Below are positions 8,875 through 16,990 of a stretch of DNA of 64,000 nt, one piece after another. Source of the stretch: Actinophytocola oryzae (GTDB lineage: Bacteria > Actinomycetota > Actinomycetes > Mycobacteriales > Pseudonocardiaceae); contig NZ_SOCP01000013.1 in assembly GCF_004364325.1 (NCBI RefSeq), positions 182,855-246,854 of the forward strand. Direction: 5' to 3'. Under the pieces are notes generated by a model. It made no database searches, was not told the DNA's origin, and was given only the letters and a program-made list of their open reading frames with translations. The translations under genes were made by a program, and so were the position numbers. Each line of letters begins with the position of its first letter. Position 1 is the first letter of the stretch.

Positions 8875-9099
8875 TTCTTCGGGTGGGGCCCTCGGGGCCG
8901 GGCGGGGACGACCGCTTGTCGGGGAGAGGGCTGGGTTGGGCGGAGCGGCTTGGAGGCCTTTCGGGGGCTCGTTCACTTCTTCCGCGTCGCCTGCGGGTTG
9001 GCCGGGGCGACGCCGGCCCGCGGCCGGGTGCACGTGTCGGACGTGTGGGTGGTGGCCCGGCGGCTCCTGCTCGTCCAGGCGGCCGGCTCGCGCTCGAAT

Positions 9100-9152
9100 G
9101 CACTGAAGGACGCCTTCGTAACGCTGGGCGTTACGAAGGCGTCCTTCAGTGC
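9100..9152. repeat. Perfect 25-bp-arm palindrome, dispersed repeat copy 1
   Basis: The left arm (9100-9124, starting GCACTGAAGGACGCC) and right arm (9128-9152, ending GGCGTCCTTCAGTGC) are perfect reverse complements separated by TGG. Within each arm AAGGACGCCTT is itself near-palindromic. It lies between the convergent thioesterase and hisG genes, eight bases from the hisG stop, so it can act as a bidirectional terminator, although no T-tract follows. A second full copy is at 45718-45770 and a half copy at about 57029-57058. Confidence 0.9.
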
Positions 9153-9159
9153 GGGGCGG

Positions 9160-10005
9160 CTAGAGGCGGCAGGAGCGGAGGTCCGAGGCCAGTACCGCCT
9201 TGGCGCCCAGAGCCGCGAGACGGTCCATGACCACGTTCGTCTCCTTGCGGGGGACCATCGCTCGGACGGCCACCCAGTCCGGGGACGCCAGCGGGGCCAC
9301 CGTCGGGGACTCGAGGCCCGGGGTCAGTGTGATGGCCTCGTCCAGGAGTGTCTTCGGGCAGTCGTAGTCGAGCATCAGGTACTGCTGCGCGAACACCACC
9401 CCCTGCAGACGCCCCGCGAGCTGTTCCTTCGCCGGTGTGTCCGCCGCGTTGGTGCCGTGCACGAGCACGGCCTCCGACTCGCAGATCGGGTCGCCGAACA
9501 CCGACAGGTTGTGTTGGCGCAGTGTGCGGCCCGAGTCCACCACATCCGCCACCGCGTCGGCCACGCCCAGTTGCACGGAGATCTCGACCGCGCCGTCCAG
9601 GCGGATCACCGTGGCCTCTATGCCGCGTGACGCCAGGTCCTGCTTCACCAGGTGGGGGTATGACGTGGCCAGGCGTTTGCCTGCCAGGTCGGAGACCTTC
9701 CAGTCCGTGCCCGTCGGCGCCGCGTAGCGGAACGTCGACGCGCCGAAGCCCAGCGACAGGCGTTCGCCGACCGGGGCGCCCGACTCCAGGGCCTGGTCTC
9801 GGCCCGTTATGCCCAGGTCCAGCTCTCCTGAACCCACGTAGATGGGGATGTCCTTCGGGCGTAGGAAGAAGAACTCGACGTCGTTGGTCGGATCGAGGAC
9901 AGTCAGGTCTCGCTGGTCGTAGCGTTTCCGGTAGCCGGCCTCGGCCAGCATCTCCGCGGCCGGGGCGGACAACGCGCCCTTGTTCGGCACGGCAACCCGC
10001 AGCAT
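9160..10005 (-). CDS. hisG: ATP phosphoribosyltransferase HisG (long form)
   Basis: The enzyme catalyses the first step of histidine biosynthesis, joining ATP and PRPP. At 281 residues it is the long form with a C-terminal regulatory domain for histidine feedback, like the mycobacterial enzyme of about 284 residues. Recognisable stretches are LRVAVPNKGALS at the start, DLGITGRDQALES, and the PRPP-binding region around LDGAVEISVQLGVADAVAD. The ATG at 10005 follows GGAG, and the gene starts nine bases after hisE ends, so HAD - hisE - hisG form one operon on the minus strand. Confidence 0.96.
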   Translation of the reverse strand: MLRVAVPNKGALSAPAAEMLAEAGYRKRYDQRDLTVLDPTNDVEFFFLRPKDIPIYVGSGELDLGITGRDQALESGAPVGERLSLGFGASTFRYAAPTGTDWKVSDLAGKRLATSYPHLVKQDLASRGIEATVIRLDGAVEISVQLGVADAVADVVDSGRTLRQHNLSVFGDPICESEAVLVHGTNAADTPAKEQLAGRLQGVVFAQQYLMLDYDCPKTLLDEAITLTPGLESPTVAPLASPDWVAVRAMVPRKETNVVMDRLAALGAKAVLASDLRSCRL

Positions 10006-10014
10006 CAGATCTCC

Positions 10015-10296
10015 TCAGAGGTGGCGGTAGACGTCGTCGAGGGTCAGGCCCCGGCCCAGCATGAGGACCTGCACCCGGTACAGGAGCTGTGACACTTCCT
10101 CTGCCAGGCGTTCGTCTGACTCGTGCTCCGCCGCTATCCAGACCTCGCCGGCCTCTTCCAGTACCTTCTTGCCCTGCGCGTGTACCCCTGCGTCGAGCGC
10201 GGCGACAGTGCCGGAGCCCTCTGGACGGTTGGCCGCCCGGTCGCGGAGTTCGGCGAACAGCTCGTCGAACGTCTTCACAGGTGTTGATCCTGCCAT
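10015..10296 (-). CDS. hisE: Phosphoribosyl-ATP pyrophosphatase HisE
   Basis: The 93-residue protein is an all-alpha MazG-like NTP pyrophosphohydrolase that performs the second step of histidine synthesis, removing pyrophosphate from PR-ATP. Typical residues are KTFDELFAEL, KVLEEAGEVWIAAEHES (metal-binding EExxE-like motif) and the C-terminal SQLLYRVQVLMLGRGLTLDDVYRHL. The ATG at 10296 shares one base with the TGA of the upstream HAD gene, and a GTG lies one codon earlier at 10299; both starts mean tight translational coupling. Confidence 0.94.
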   Translation of the reverse strand: MAGSTPVKTFDELFAELRDRAANRPEGSGTVAALDAGVHAQGKKVLEEAGEVWIAAEHESDERLAEEVSQLLYRVQVLMLGRGLTLDDVYRHL

Positions 10297-11009
10297 CACG
10301 CGCCAGCCACTTTCGGGTCAGTCATGGCTGCGGTGAGGTCGGCCACGGTCAGGCCCTCCAGCGAGGTGCGGAACACTCGGCGTTCTCCCTGGTCGACGGG
10401 CACCTCGCAGGGGACCACGATCACCGTGCAGCCCGCGGCGACCGCTGACGCGACGCCTGTCGGCGAGTCCTCCACCGCCACGCACGACCGGGGCGACACG
10501 CCGAGCAGCCGTGCCGCTTTCAGGTACGGCTCGGGCAGCGGCTTGTTCAGGCCGTCGACCTCGTCGCCGCATACTGTCACCCGGAAGAGTGATCTTCCGA
10601 TCGTGTCCAGGGCGATTTCCGTCAGGTCGCGCTGCGTCGAGGTCACCAGAGCCATGGGCAGGCCTGCGGCGTGCACGCGGGCCAGCGCGTCCGCCGCGCC
10701 CGGCCGCCACGGCAGCTCCTGGCGGAACACCTCCGCCATCCTGCGGTCCACCCACGCCGCGCTGTCGGCCAGCTGGTCCGGTGTGGGGTCGGGTATGCCC
10801 ACCTCGGTGTAGATGAGACGCAGTGTGACCATGACGTTCGTGCCGACCATGGCCGCCCTCGTCTCGGCGGACAGCTGGCCGCCGAGCTTCTCGGTCAGCT
10901 CGAACAACGGGATGTCCCAGAGTTTCTCCGAGTCGAGGAGGGTGCCGTCCAGGTCCCAGAGGACGGCGGCAGGGGTGTCAGGGGACCTCGGAAGGGTCTC
11001 GGCCGGCAT
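10296..11009 (-). CDS. HAD-superfamily phosphatase, class IA
   Basis: The 237-residue protein has the HAD nucleophile motif WDLDGTLLDSE (Asp19 and Asp21), a helical cap, the motif II stretch LPMALVTSTQ and the C-terminal acidic motif VAVEDSPTGVASAVAAGC. It resembles the beta-phosphoglucomutase / sugar-phosphatase branch. I start at the ATG at 11009 (MPAETLPRS); the open frame continues to 11210 but runs into the divergent PAC2 gene. It overlaps hisE and could supply a phosphatase step, but HAD proteins in his operons vary, so that role is inference. Confidence 0.87.
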   Translation of the reverse strand: MPAETLPRSPDTPAAVLWDLDGTLLDSEKLWDIPLFELTEKLGGQLSAETRAAMVGTNVMVTLRLIYTEVGIPDPTPDQLADSAAWVDRRMAEVFRQELPWRPGAADALARVHAAGLPMALVTSTQRDLTEIALDTIGRSLFRVTVCGDEVDGLNKPLPEPYLKAARLLGVSPRSCVAVEDSPTGVASAVAAGCTVIVVPCEVPVDQGERRVFRTSLEGLTVADLTAAMTDPKVAGA

Positions 11010-11061
11010 GCGAACCAGCCTACGATCTCCGGCCGACACCCTCGGGTCGTAGGCTTGCCCA

Positions 11062-11955
11062 GTGACCGATCCGGACCTGCAGCCAACCGCACCCGACCCG
11101 CGACCAGAATTAGTCGAACCTGTGGTCGTATGCGCATTCGAAGGATGGAACGACGCGGGCGACGCCGCGACAGCCGCCATCGAGCACCTGCAGCTTACCT
11201 GGAATGCCACCGAGCTCTCCGAGGTCGACCCGGACGACTACTACGACTTCCAGGTCACCCGCCCCACGGTTCGGCTGGTCGACGGCGTGACGCGCCGGGT
11301 CGAGTGGCCGACCACCCGCCTGTCCATCTGCCGCCCGCCCGGCGCCACCCGGGACATCGTGCTCGTGCACGGCATCGAGCCGAACATGCGCTGGCGCAAG
11401 TTCTGCACCGAGCTCATCGGCCAGCTGGAGGAGCTGGGGGTGACCACGGTGATCACGCTCGGCGCCCTGCTCGCCGACACGCCCCACACCCGGCCGGTGC
11501 CGGTGACCGGCACGGCCTACGACGCGGCCTCCGCCGCCCAGTTCGGGCTGGAGCGCTCCCGGTACGAGGGTCCCACTGGCATCGTCGGCGTGCTGCAGGA
11601 CGCGTGCGTGCAGGCGGGCATCCCGGCGATCTCCATCTGGGCAGCCGTGCCGCACTACGTGTCGCAGCCGCCCTCGCCCAAGGCCACGCTCGCACTGCTG
11701 CACCGCGTCGAGGAGATCCTCGACGTCGAGGTGCCGCTCGACGACCTGCCCGACCAGTCCGAGGAGTGGCAGCGCACGGTCAGCGAGATGGCCGAGGAGG
11801 ACGAGGACGTCCGCAACTACGTCCGGGCGCTCGAGGAGCGCGGCGACGCCGACCTCGAGCTGAACGAGACCAGCGGCGACGCGATCGCCGCCGAGTTCGA
11901 GCGCTACCTGCGGCGACGCAGGCCGGGGCCGGGCCGGGGCCAGTCGGGCGTCTGA
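11062..11955 (+). CDS. PAC2-family (proteasome assembly chaperone-like) protein
   Basis: The 297-residue protein matches the actinobacterial PAC2 family (compare Rv2125): ELVEPVVVCAFEGWNDAGDAATAAIEHL near the start, then VLVHGIEPNMRWRKF, TLGALLADTPHTRPVPVTGTA and YEGPTGIVGVLQDA, typical of a nucleoside-phosphorylase-like fold. Eukaryotic relatives chaperone proteasome assembly; the bacterial role is unproven, but the neighbourhood is near proteasome genes in related genomes. The GTG at 11062 is 52 bases from the divergent HAD start, so the two share a short promoter region. Confidence 0.9.
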   Translation: MTDPDLQPTAPDPRPELVEPVVVCAFEGWNDAGDAATAAIEHLQLTWNATELSEVDPDDYYDFQVTRPTVRLVDGVTRRVEWPTTRLSICRPPGATRDIVLVHGIEPNMRWRKFCTELIGQLEELGVTTVITLGALLADTPHTRPVPVTGTAYDAASAAQFGLERSRYEGPTGIVGVLQDACVQAGIPAISIWAAVPHYVSQPPSPKATLALLHRVEEILDVEVPLDDLPDQSEEWQRTVSEMAEEDEDVRNYVRALEERGDADLELNETSGDAIAAEFERYLRRRRPGPGRGQSGV

Positions 11956-11962
11956 CCAGCGC

Positions 11963-13111
11963 ATGGCGCCGCGCAGCGCCGATCGTGACCGGCTGGTCCG
12001 GGCGGGGCTCTACGCGGGCGGGTTCCTCGGTCCGTTCGGCGGCAGCATCACGACCTCGATGCTCCCCGAGCTGGCGCACGACTACGACGTCACCGTCAAC
12101 GCCACGTCCGCGACGATCACCGCGTACTTCATCCCGTTCGCGACGTTGATGCTGTTCTCCGGCACGCTCGGGGCGCGCTGGGGCACTCGGCGGTGCGTGC
12201 TCGGCGCCTATGTGGTGTCGTTCGTCGGGTCCGTGCTGTGCGCGGTGGCCCCGGTGTTCCCGGTCCTGCTCGTCGGGCGGGGCGTCCAGGGCATGGCCAA
12301 CGCGTTCACCACTCCCCTGCTGCTCGCGACCATCGCGGCGACCACGCCCCGTGCCCGGCTGTCCCGCGCCCTCGGCCTGTTCGCGTCGCTGCAGTCGGCA
12401 GGACAGACGAGCGGACCGCTGGTCGGCGGGCTGGCGGCCGAAGCGACGTGGCGGCTCGCGTTCGTCGGGGTCGGCGTCGCCGCGGCGGTGCTCGCGTTCG
12501 TCGGGCTTCCCGACACGCCCGAGCGGGGGCAGGCCGAGGTCGTCCGGCTGCGGTCGGCGTGGCGACCGGAGGTGCTGCGTGCCGCGGCGGTCGCGCTGGT
12601 CGGCTGGGGGTGCCTCGGCGGTCTCACGTTCCTGGTCGCGTTCCGCGCGGAGGACGCGTTCGGGCTGTCCTCCGGCCAACGCGGCCTGCTGCTGACCGCG
12701 TTCGGCGTGGTCGGCATGCTCACCGCCGCGTTGGCGGGGCACGCGGTCGACCGGATCGGCGGGCGGCGCGGCGCCATGCTCGGCACCGTCGCCTCGGCCG
12801 TGCCCGTGCTGCTGGTCGGGGTGCTCCCGTGGCTGCCCGCGGTGGCCCTGATGTGGGCGCTGTGCGGGTTCTGCGCCCAGTTCGTGCAGGTCGGACTCAA
12901 TACACTCGTATTGACGAGTCAGGACAACCCCGCGGGCGCGGTCTCGGTGGTGCAGGCCTTCCGCTTCATCGGCACGTCGGCGGCGCCGATCGCGTTCACA
13001 GCGCCATACCACGCCTCGCCGGTGCTCGGCTTCGGCATCCCGGCCGTCCTGCTCGCGGTCGCGGCGCCGATCGCCCTGCTCCGCGCGGGTCGTGCGAGGG
13101 TGGGCCCATGA
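11963..13111 (+). CDS. Major facilitator superfamily transporter
   Basis: The 382-residue protein is almost entirely hydrophobic, with about a dozen membrane segments. The loop between helices 2 and 3 (GTLGARWGTRRCVLGAY) is the classic MFS motif A, and a related GHAVDRIGGRRGAML sits between the halves. It begins seven bases after the PAC2 stop and its own stop overlaps the next start (ATGA), so it is in one operon with both. The substrate cannot be predicted; drug or metabolite efflux is the usual role of such 12-TM antiporters. Confidence 0.88.
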   Translation: MAPRSADRDRLVRAGLYAGGFLGPFGGSITTSMLPELAHDYDVTVNATSATITAYFIPFATLMLFSGTLGARWGTRRCVLGAYVVSFVGSVLCAVAPVFPVLLVGRGVQGMANAFTTPLLLATIAATTPRARLSRALGLFASLQSAGQTSGPLVGGLAAEATWRLAFVGVGVAAAVLAFVGLPDTPERGQAEVVRLRSAWRPEVLRAAAVALVGWGCLGGLTFLVAFRAEDAFGLSSGQRGLLLTAFGVVGMLTAALAGHAVDRIGGRRGAMLGTVASAVPVLLVGVLPWLPAVALMWALCGFCAQFVQVGLNTLVLTSQDNPAGAVSVVQAFRFIGTSAAPIAFTAPYHASPVLGFGIPAVLLAVAAPIALLRAGRARVGP

Positions 13112-13596
13112 CCGACGACTGGGAGACGCGCACGGCGCAGGCGTGGACACGGCTCGACGACCTGACCGAGGAGGACTTCCGCGCCGAGATCGACCGGCTG
13201 GCGGCCGAGCTGCCGGACGGCTCGGCGGTCGCCGACTTCGAGCGCGCGTGCGCGTGGGACTCGACGGGTCACTCGGACAAGGCCGTCCCGCTGTACGAGC
13301 GGGCGCTCTGGACCGGCCTGACCGGCATCCGGCGGCGGCGTGCGGTGATCCAGATGTCCAGCTCGCTGCGCAACGTCGGCCAGGTCGAGCGTGCCGTCGA
13401 GCTGCTGACCGAGGAGATGCACGCGGGCTCGGACGAGCTGGACGACGCCGTCCGGGCCGTGCTGGCCCTCGCGCTCACCGACGTGGGCCGGGAGCGGGAG
13501 GCTGTGTCGCTGGCGGTGGGCGCGTTGGCCAGGCACCTGCCGCGCTACCAGCGGTCCATGGCCAACTACGCCCGCCTCCTCGTCGAGCCCGAGTAG
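13108..13596 (+). CDS. Small tetratricopeptide-repeat protein
   Basis: The 162-residue product starts at the ATG overlapping the MFS stop. It has an N-terminal helix (TEEDFRAEIDRLAAELP) and two or three TPR-like helical pairs: SAVADFERACAWDSTGHSDKAVPLYERAL, RRRAVIQMSSSLRNVGQVERAVELLTEEM and the following VRAVLALALTDVGREREAVSLAVGAL. This matches the actinobacterial TPR proteins that are cytosolic scaffolds of unknown partner. It meets the convergent mshC stop at adjacent bases (TAG then CTA), so no room remains for a separate terminator. Confidence 0.82.
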   Translation: MTDDWETRTAQAWTRLDDLTEEDFRAEIDRLAAELPDGSAVADFERACAWDSTGHSDKAVPLYERALWTGLTGIRRRRAVIQMSSSLRNVGQVERAVELLTEEMHAGSDELDDAVRAVLALALTDVGREREAVSLAVGALARHLPRYQRSMANYARLLVEPE

Positions 13597-14835
13597 CTAC
13601 AGCGCCACCCCGAGCAGGGCGTCCACCGCGTCGCGGACCGCGGCGGGAGCCTGCGCGTCCGTGCCGCCCACCGACAGCGCGGCCTCGGCCCACGCGTCGA
13701 CAGCGGCCAGCGCACCGACCGTGTCCAGATCATCCGAGAGGTGGTCACGCAGCCGGGTGACCAGGTCCTCGGCGGGCGGCGCGGCGGCCACCTCGACCGC
13801 CGTGCGCCAACGCGCCAGCCGGGCCTCGGCCTCGGCCAGGACCTCCTGGGTCCACGCGCGGTCCGACCGGTAGTGGCCGGAGAGCAGACCGAGCCGGACG
13901 GCCATCGGGTCGACCTTGTCGGCACGCAGCCGCGACACGAACACCAGGTTGCCGCGCGACTTGGACATCTTCTCGCCGTCGAGGCCGATCATGCCCGCGT
14001 GCGCGTAGTGCCGCGCGAACGGGTGCTCGCTGGTCAGCGCCTCGGCGTGGGCCGCGCTGAACTCGTGGTGCGGGAAGATCAGGTCCGAACCGCCGCCCTG
14101 CACGTCGAAGCCCATGCCAAGGCGGTTGCGTGCGATCACGCTGCACTCGATGTGCCAGCCGGGACGGCCCGGGCCCAGCTCGCTCTCCCAACTCGGCTCG
14201 TCCGGCCGCGCGGCACGCCACAGCAGCGCGTCGAGCGGGTGGCGCTTGCCGGGCCGGTCCGGGTCGCCGCCGCGCTCGGCGAAGAAGGTGGCCATCTCCT
14301 CCGGCGTGTAGTGCGACACCTCGCCGAACCGGCCGGACGCCTGGTGGGAGAAGTAGATGTCCGGGTACTCCTGGTCGGGCACGCGGTAGGCGACGCCCGC
14401 GGACAGCAGCTTCGCCACCGACTCGACGATCTCCGGGATGGACTCGACCGCACCCAGGTACTCCCTCGGCGGCAGTACCCGCAGCGCGGCCATGTCCTCG
14501 CGGAACAGGGCCGTCTCGCGCATGGCGAGCACGACCCAGTCGTCCTGGTCCCGGATGGCGCGCTCGAGCAGCGGGTCGTCCACGTCGGTGACGTTCTGCA
14601 CGTAGTGGACCTCGTGGCCGTTGTCGAGCCACTGGCGGTGCACCAGGTCGAACGCGAGGTAGGTCGCGGCGTGCCCGAGGTGGGTCGCGTCGTACGGGGT
14701 GATCCCGCAGACGTACATCGTCGCGACGGGGCCGGGCGACGTCGGGCGGACCTCGCGGGCCGCCGTGTCGTACAGCCGCAGCGGGCGAGGGGTGCCTGGC
14801 ACCCTGGGTACCGGGGTGGATGGCCAGCTCTGCAT
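13597..14835 (-). CDS. mshC: Cysteine:GlcN-Ins ligase MshC (mycothiol biosynthesis)
   Basis: The enzyme joins cysteine to GlcN-inositol using ATP, the third enzymatic step toward mycothiol, the main thiol of actinobacteria. It is a paralogue of cysteinyl-tRNA synthetase: 412 residues, HLGH at 52-55 (HIGH motif), KMSKS at 289-293, zinc-ligand candidates Cys43, Cys231 and His256. The extended N-terminus (MQSWPSTPVPRVPGTPRPL) distinguishes MshC from CysS. The ATG at 14835 follows AAAGG. Its presence supports the assignment to mycothiol-producing actinobacteria. The promoter lies within 14836-15014. Confidence 0.95.
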   Translation of the reverse strand: MQSWPSTPVPRVPGTPRPLRLYDTAAREVRPTSPGPVATMYVCGITPYDATHLGHAATYLAFDLVHRQWLDNGHEVHYVQNVTDVDDPLLERAIRDQDDWVVLAMRETALFREDMAALRVLPPREYLGAVESIPEIVESVAKLLSAGVAYRVPDQEYPDIYFSHQASGRFGEVSHYTPEEMATFFAERGGDPDRPGKRHPLDALLWRAARPDEPSWESELGPGRPGWHIECSVIARNRLGMGFDVQGGGSDLIFPHHEFSAAHAEALTSEHPFARHYAHAGMIGLDGEKMSKSRGNLVFVSRLRADKVDPMAVRLGLLSGHYRSDRAWTQEVLAEAEARLARWRTAVEVAAAPPAEDLVTRLRDHLSDDLDTVGALAAVDAWAEAALSVGGTDAQAPAAVRDAVDALLGVAL

Positions 14836-15014
14836 GCCTTTGACGATAAACGTCCCGCTCGCCAGGTTGATCCAGGCCGGATTCTGTGAAGCCCGTTACA
14901 CCACATGCTGGGACAGCGAACTCCTCGCAGATGGCTGCCGGCTCTCTTTGCCGGGCACGGGTGTTGGGGCAGGATTGGCACAAGCGCTCTGACCGGATTC
15001 ACCGAGGAGGCCAC

Positions 15015-15236
15015 GTGGCGGAAGAGCAGGTGGTCATCTCGGTGGCCGACGACCGGTTCGGCGACATGGCCGCCGTCGTGGAGGCGCTCCGCCACGCGGG
15101 TCTGCGGGTGTCGGAGGTCCTCGACAGCGTCGGCGTGCTGACCGGCACGGTCGACGGGGATGCGCTGGGCTCCCTGTCGACCGTGCCGGGTGTCGCCGAG
15201 GTCGAGCGGTCGCGGGTCTACCAGCTACCCGACTAG
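15015..15236 (+). CDS. Small ACT-like / inhibitor-like hypothetical protein
   Basis: I use the GTG at 15015 because GAGGAG lies six bases upstream; the longer frame from 14886 crosses the mshC promoter region. The 73-residue product (VAEEQVVISVADDRFGDMAA...) reads as a beta-alpha-beta-beta-alpha-beta ferredoxin-like fold: VVISVADD, helix around MAAVVEALRHAGL, VSEVLDSVGVLTGTV, helix DALGSLSTVPGV, AEVERSRVYQ. That is the ACT or I9-inhibitor shape; similar small proteins are often mislabelled as ketohydroxyglutarate aldolase. Its 3' end overlaps the convergent aldo/keto reductase by 12 bases. Function unknown. Confidence 0.7.
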   Translation: MAEEQVVISVADDRFGDMAAVVEALRHAGLRVSEVLDSVGVLTGTVDGDALGSLSTVPGVAEVERSRVYQLPD

Positions 15237-16190
15237 CGCGGCGATCTCCTTCAGCTGTTCCTCGGTCAGCGGGCCGTGGGCCAGTGCACCCGCGTTGTCC
15301 TCGGCCTGGGCGACGCTGCGGAAGCCGGGGATCGGGATCGTGCGGTCGCTGCGGGCCCACAGCCAGGCCAGCGCGCCCTGGGCGAGGCTGCGGCCGTCGC
15401 TGGTGAGGATGTCGCGCAGGTCGTCGACTCTGGTGGCCCACTCGTTGGTCGGCACGCCGTCGGCGAAGAAGCGGAGCCACTCGGGGGCGACCGAGCGGAT
15501 GTCGGTGCCGGTCGTGCGGCTGGTGTGGTCGCGACGGCCGAGCAGGCCCATGGCCAACGGCGTGCGGTTGACACTCGCCAGGTCGTGCTCGTCGCACAGG
15601 GCGAGCAGCTCCGGCGCGTCGTGCAGGACGCTGCACTCGTGCTGCAGCGCGACACAGCCGGGACGGCCGGCCCAGGCCGCGGCGCGTTCGGGGTCGTCGG
15701 TGCTCCAGGCGTAGCCGCGGATCAGGCCCTCCTCGATGAGGTCCTCGGCCGTGTCGGCCAGTGCCTCGGCGTCCTCGACGGACGGTGCGCTGTGGAGCTG
15801 GTAGAGGTCGAGGTAGTCGGCGCCGAGACGGGTGAGGGTGGCCCGGATCGCGCTGCGCATGTACTCGGGCGTGTTGTTCGGGCCGATGCGGGTCCTGGTG
15901 TCCTCGTCGAACATGTTGCCCCACTTGCTGGCGACGACCACCTCGTCGCGGTGGCCCGCGATGGCCCGGCCGAGCACGCGCTCGCTGTGTCCGGCGCCGT
16001 AGAGGTCGGCGGTGTCGAAGAACGTCACGCCGAGGTCCAGCGCCCGCCGGATCGCCGCGATCGACTCGTCGTCGTCGACCTCGCCCCAGCCGAGCGGCCT
16101 GCCCTCGTCGTCGGAGAATGGCCCGCCGATGGCCCAGCAGCCGAACCCGAGCGCGCTGACCTCGCGTTTCCCGATGACTCTGTGTTGCAT
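15225..16190 (-). CDS. Aldo/keto reductase
   Basis: The protein is an NADPH-dependent oxidoreductase with a TIM barrel. Catalytic tetrad residues are recognisable: Asp in FFDTADLYGAGHSE followed by Tyr, Lys in VVVASKWGNMF and His in YLDLYQLHS; the C-terminal cofactor region is RTIPIPGFRSVAQAEDNAGAL. From the ATG at 16190 (MQHRVIGKREV) it is 321 residues, standard for the family. The longer frame to 16256 adds residues encoded by a repeat element that lies directly against the start codon; GGAGCGAGG from that repeat acts as Shine-Dalgarno. The substrate is unknown. Confidence 0.9.
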   Translation of the reverse strand: MQHRVIGKREVSALGFGCWAIGGPFSDDEGRPLGWGEVDDDESIAAIRRALDLGVTFFDTADLYGAGHSERVLGRAIAGHRDEVVVASKWGNMFDEDTRTRIGPNNTPEYMRSAIRATLTRLGADYLDLYQLHSAPSVEDAEALADTAEDLIEEGLIRGYAWSTDDPERAAAWAGRPGCVALQHECSVLHDAPELLALCDEHDLASVNRTPLAMGLLGRRDHTSRTTGTDIRSVAPEWLRFFADGVPTNEWATRVDDLRDILTSDGRSLAQGALAWLWARSDRTIPIPGFRSVAQAEDNAGALAHGPLTEEQLKEIAALVG

Positions 16191-16256
16191 TGCCTCGCTC
16201 CGCTCGGCGGTTCGCGAGCCTGTACGCGGCGCCTCCGCTGCTCCCTCACTGTTCAT
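16191..16256. repeat. Dispersed half copy of the 6786-7205 repeat family
   Basis: On the minus strand this segment reads ...GGCTCGCGAACCGCC then GAGCGGAGCGAGGCA and runs straight into the ATG of the aldo/keto reductase. The array units at 6786-7205 end GGCCCGCGAACCAGC then GAGCGGAGCGAGCCA. Only the 3' half is present, so this is a truncated copy. Confidence 0.7.
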
Positions 16257-16311
16257 ACCTCGTCATCGTGCCGGGTGGAGCGCGCTCCAGGTCCAGTCTA
16301 TTTTCGAGGAC

Positions 16312-16974
16312 ATGCGCAGTGAGGTGAGTCCGAAGCGGGTGCGGGTGTACGCCGGCGGGCAACTTGTGGCGGACAGCTACGCGCCGGTTCTCGTGTGGGA
16401 GGTCCCGTACTACCCGACCTACTACCTGCCGGCCGCTGACGTCCGTGCCGAGCTGAAACCCGGTGGTGGCGACACGTACGACGTGGTCGCCGGGGGCGTG
16501 ACCCTGCCAGGCGCCGCACGCAGGCACGAGGACCTCGTGCGGCTGGAGTTCGGTGCGATGGACGAGTGGCTGGAGGAGGACGAGCCGATCTACGTCCACC
16601 CGCGCGACCCGTACAAGCGGGTGGACATCCTGGCCAGCTCGCGGCACGTGGAGGTCCGCGTCGACGACGACGTGGTGGCGTCGTCCAACCAGCCCCGGAT
16701 CCTGTTCGAGACGAGTCTGCCCCCGAGGTACTACCTGCCGCTGCCGGACGTCCGGATGGATCGGCTGCGCCCGTCGGACACCCGGACCTCGTGTCCCTAC
16801 AAGGGAACCGCGTCGTACTGGCATGTCGGCGACCACGAGGACATCGTGTGGATCTACCGCACCACCCTGCCGGAGAGCCAGAAGGTCACCGGCATGGCCT
16901 GTTTCTACAACGAGAAGGTCGACCTCTACCTGGACGGCGTGCTCCAGGAGCGCCCGAAGTCCCCGTTCAGCTGA
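16312..16974 (+). CDS. DUF427 protein, two tandem domains
   Basis: The 220-residue protein has two DUF427 units: RVRVYAGGQLVADSYAPVLV through YYPTYYLPAADV (first) and KRVDILASSRHVEVRVDDDVVASSNQPRILFE through PPRYYLPLPDVRMD (second), the latter with the conserved SCPYKGTASYWHV stretch. These small beta-rich domains are common in actinobacteria and fungi; biochemical function is not established. The ATG at 16312 follows CGAGGA. The next gene begins 16 bases after its stop, so they may be co-transcribed. Confidence 0.88.
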   Translation: MRSEVSPKRVRVYAGGQLVADSYAPVLVWEVPYYPTYYLPAADVRAELKPGGGDTYDVVAGGVTLPGAARRHEDLVRLEFGAMDEWLEEDEPIYVHPRDPYKRVDILASSRHVEVRVDDDVVASSNQPRILFETSLPPRYYLPLPDVRMDRLRPSDTRTSCPYKGTASYWHVGDHEDIVWIYRTTLPESQKVTGMACFYNEKVDLYLDGVLQERPKSPFS

Positions 16975-16990
16975 CCGAGATGATGGGTGG

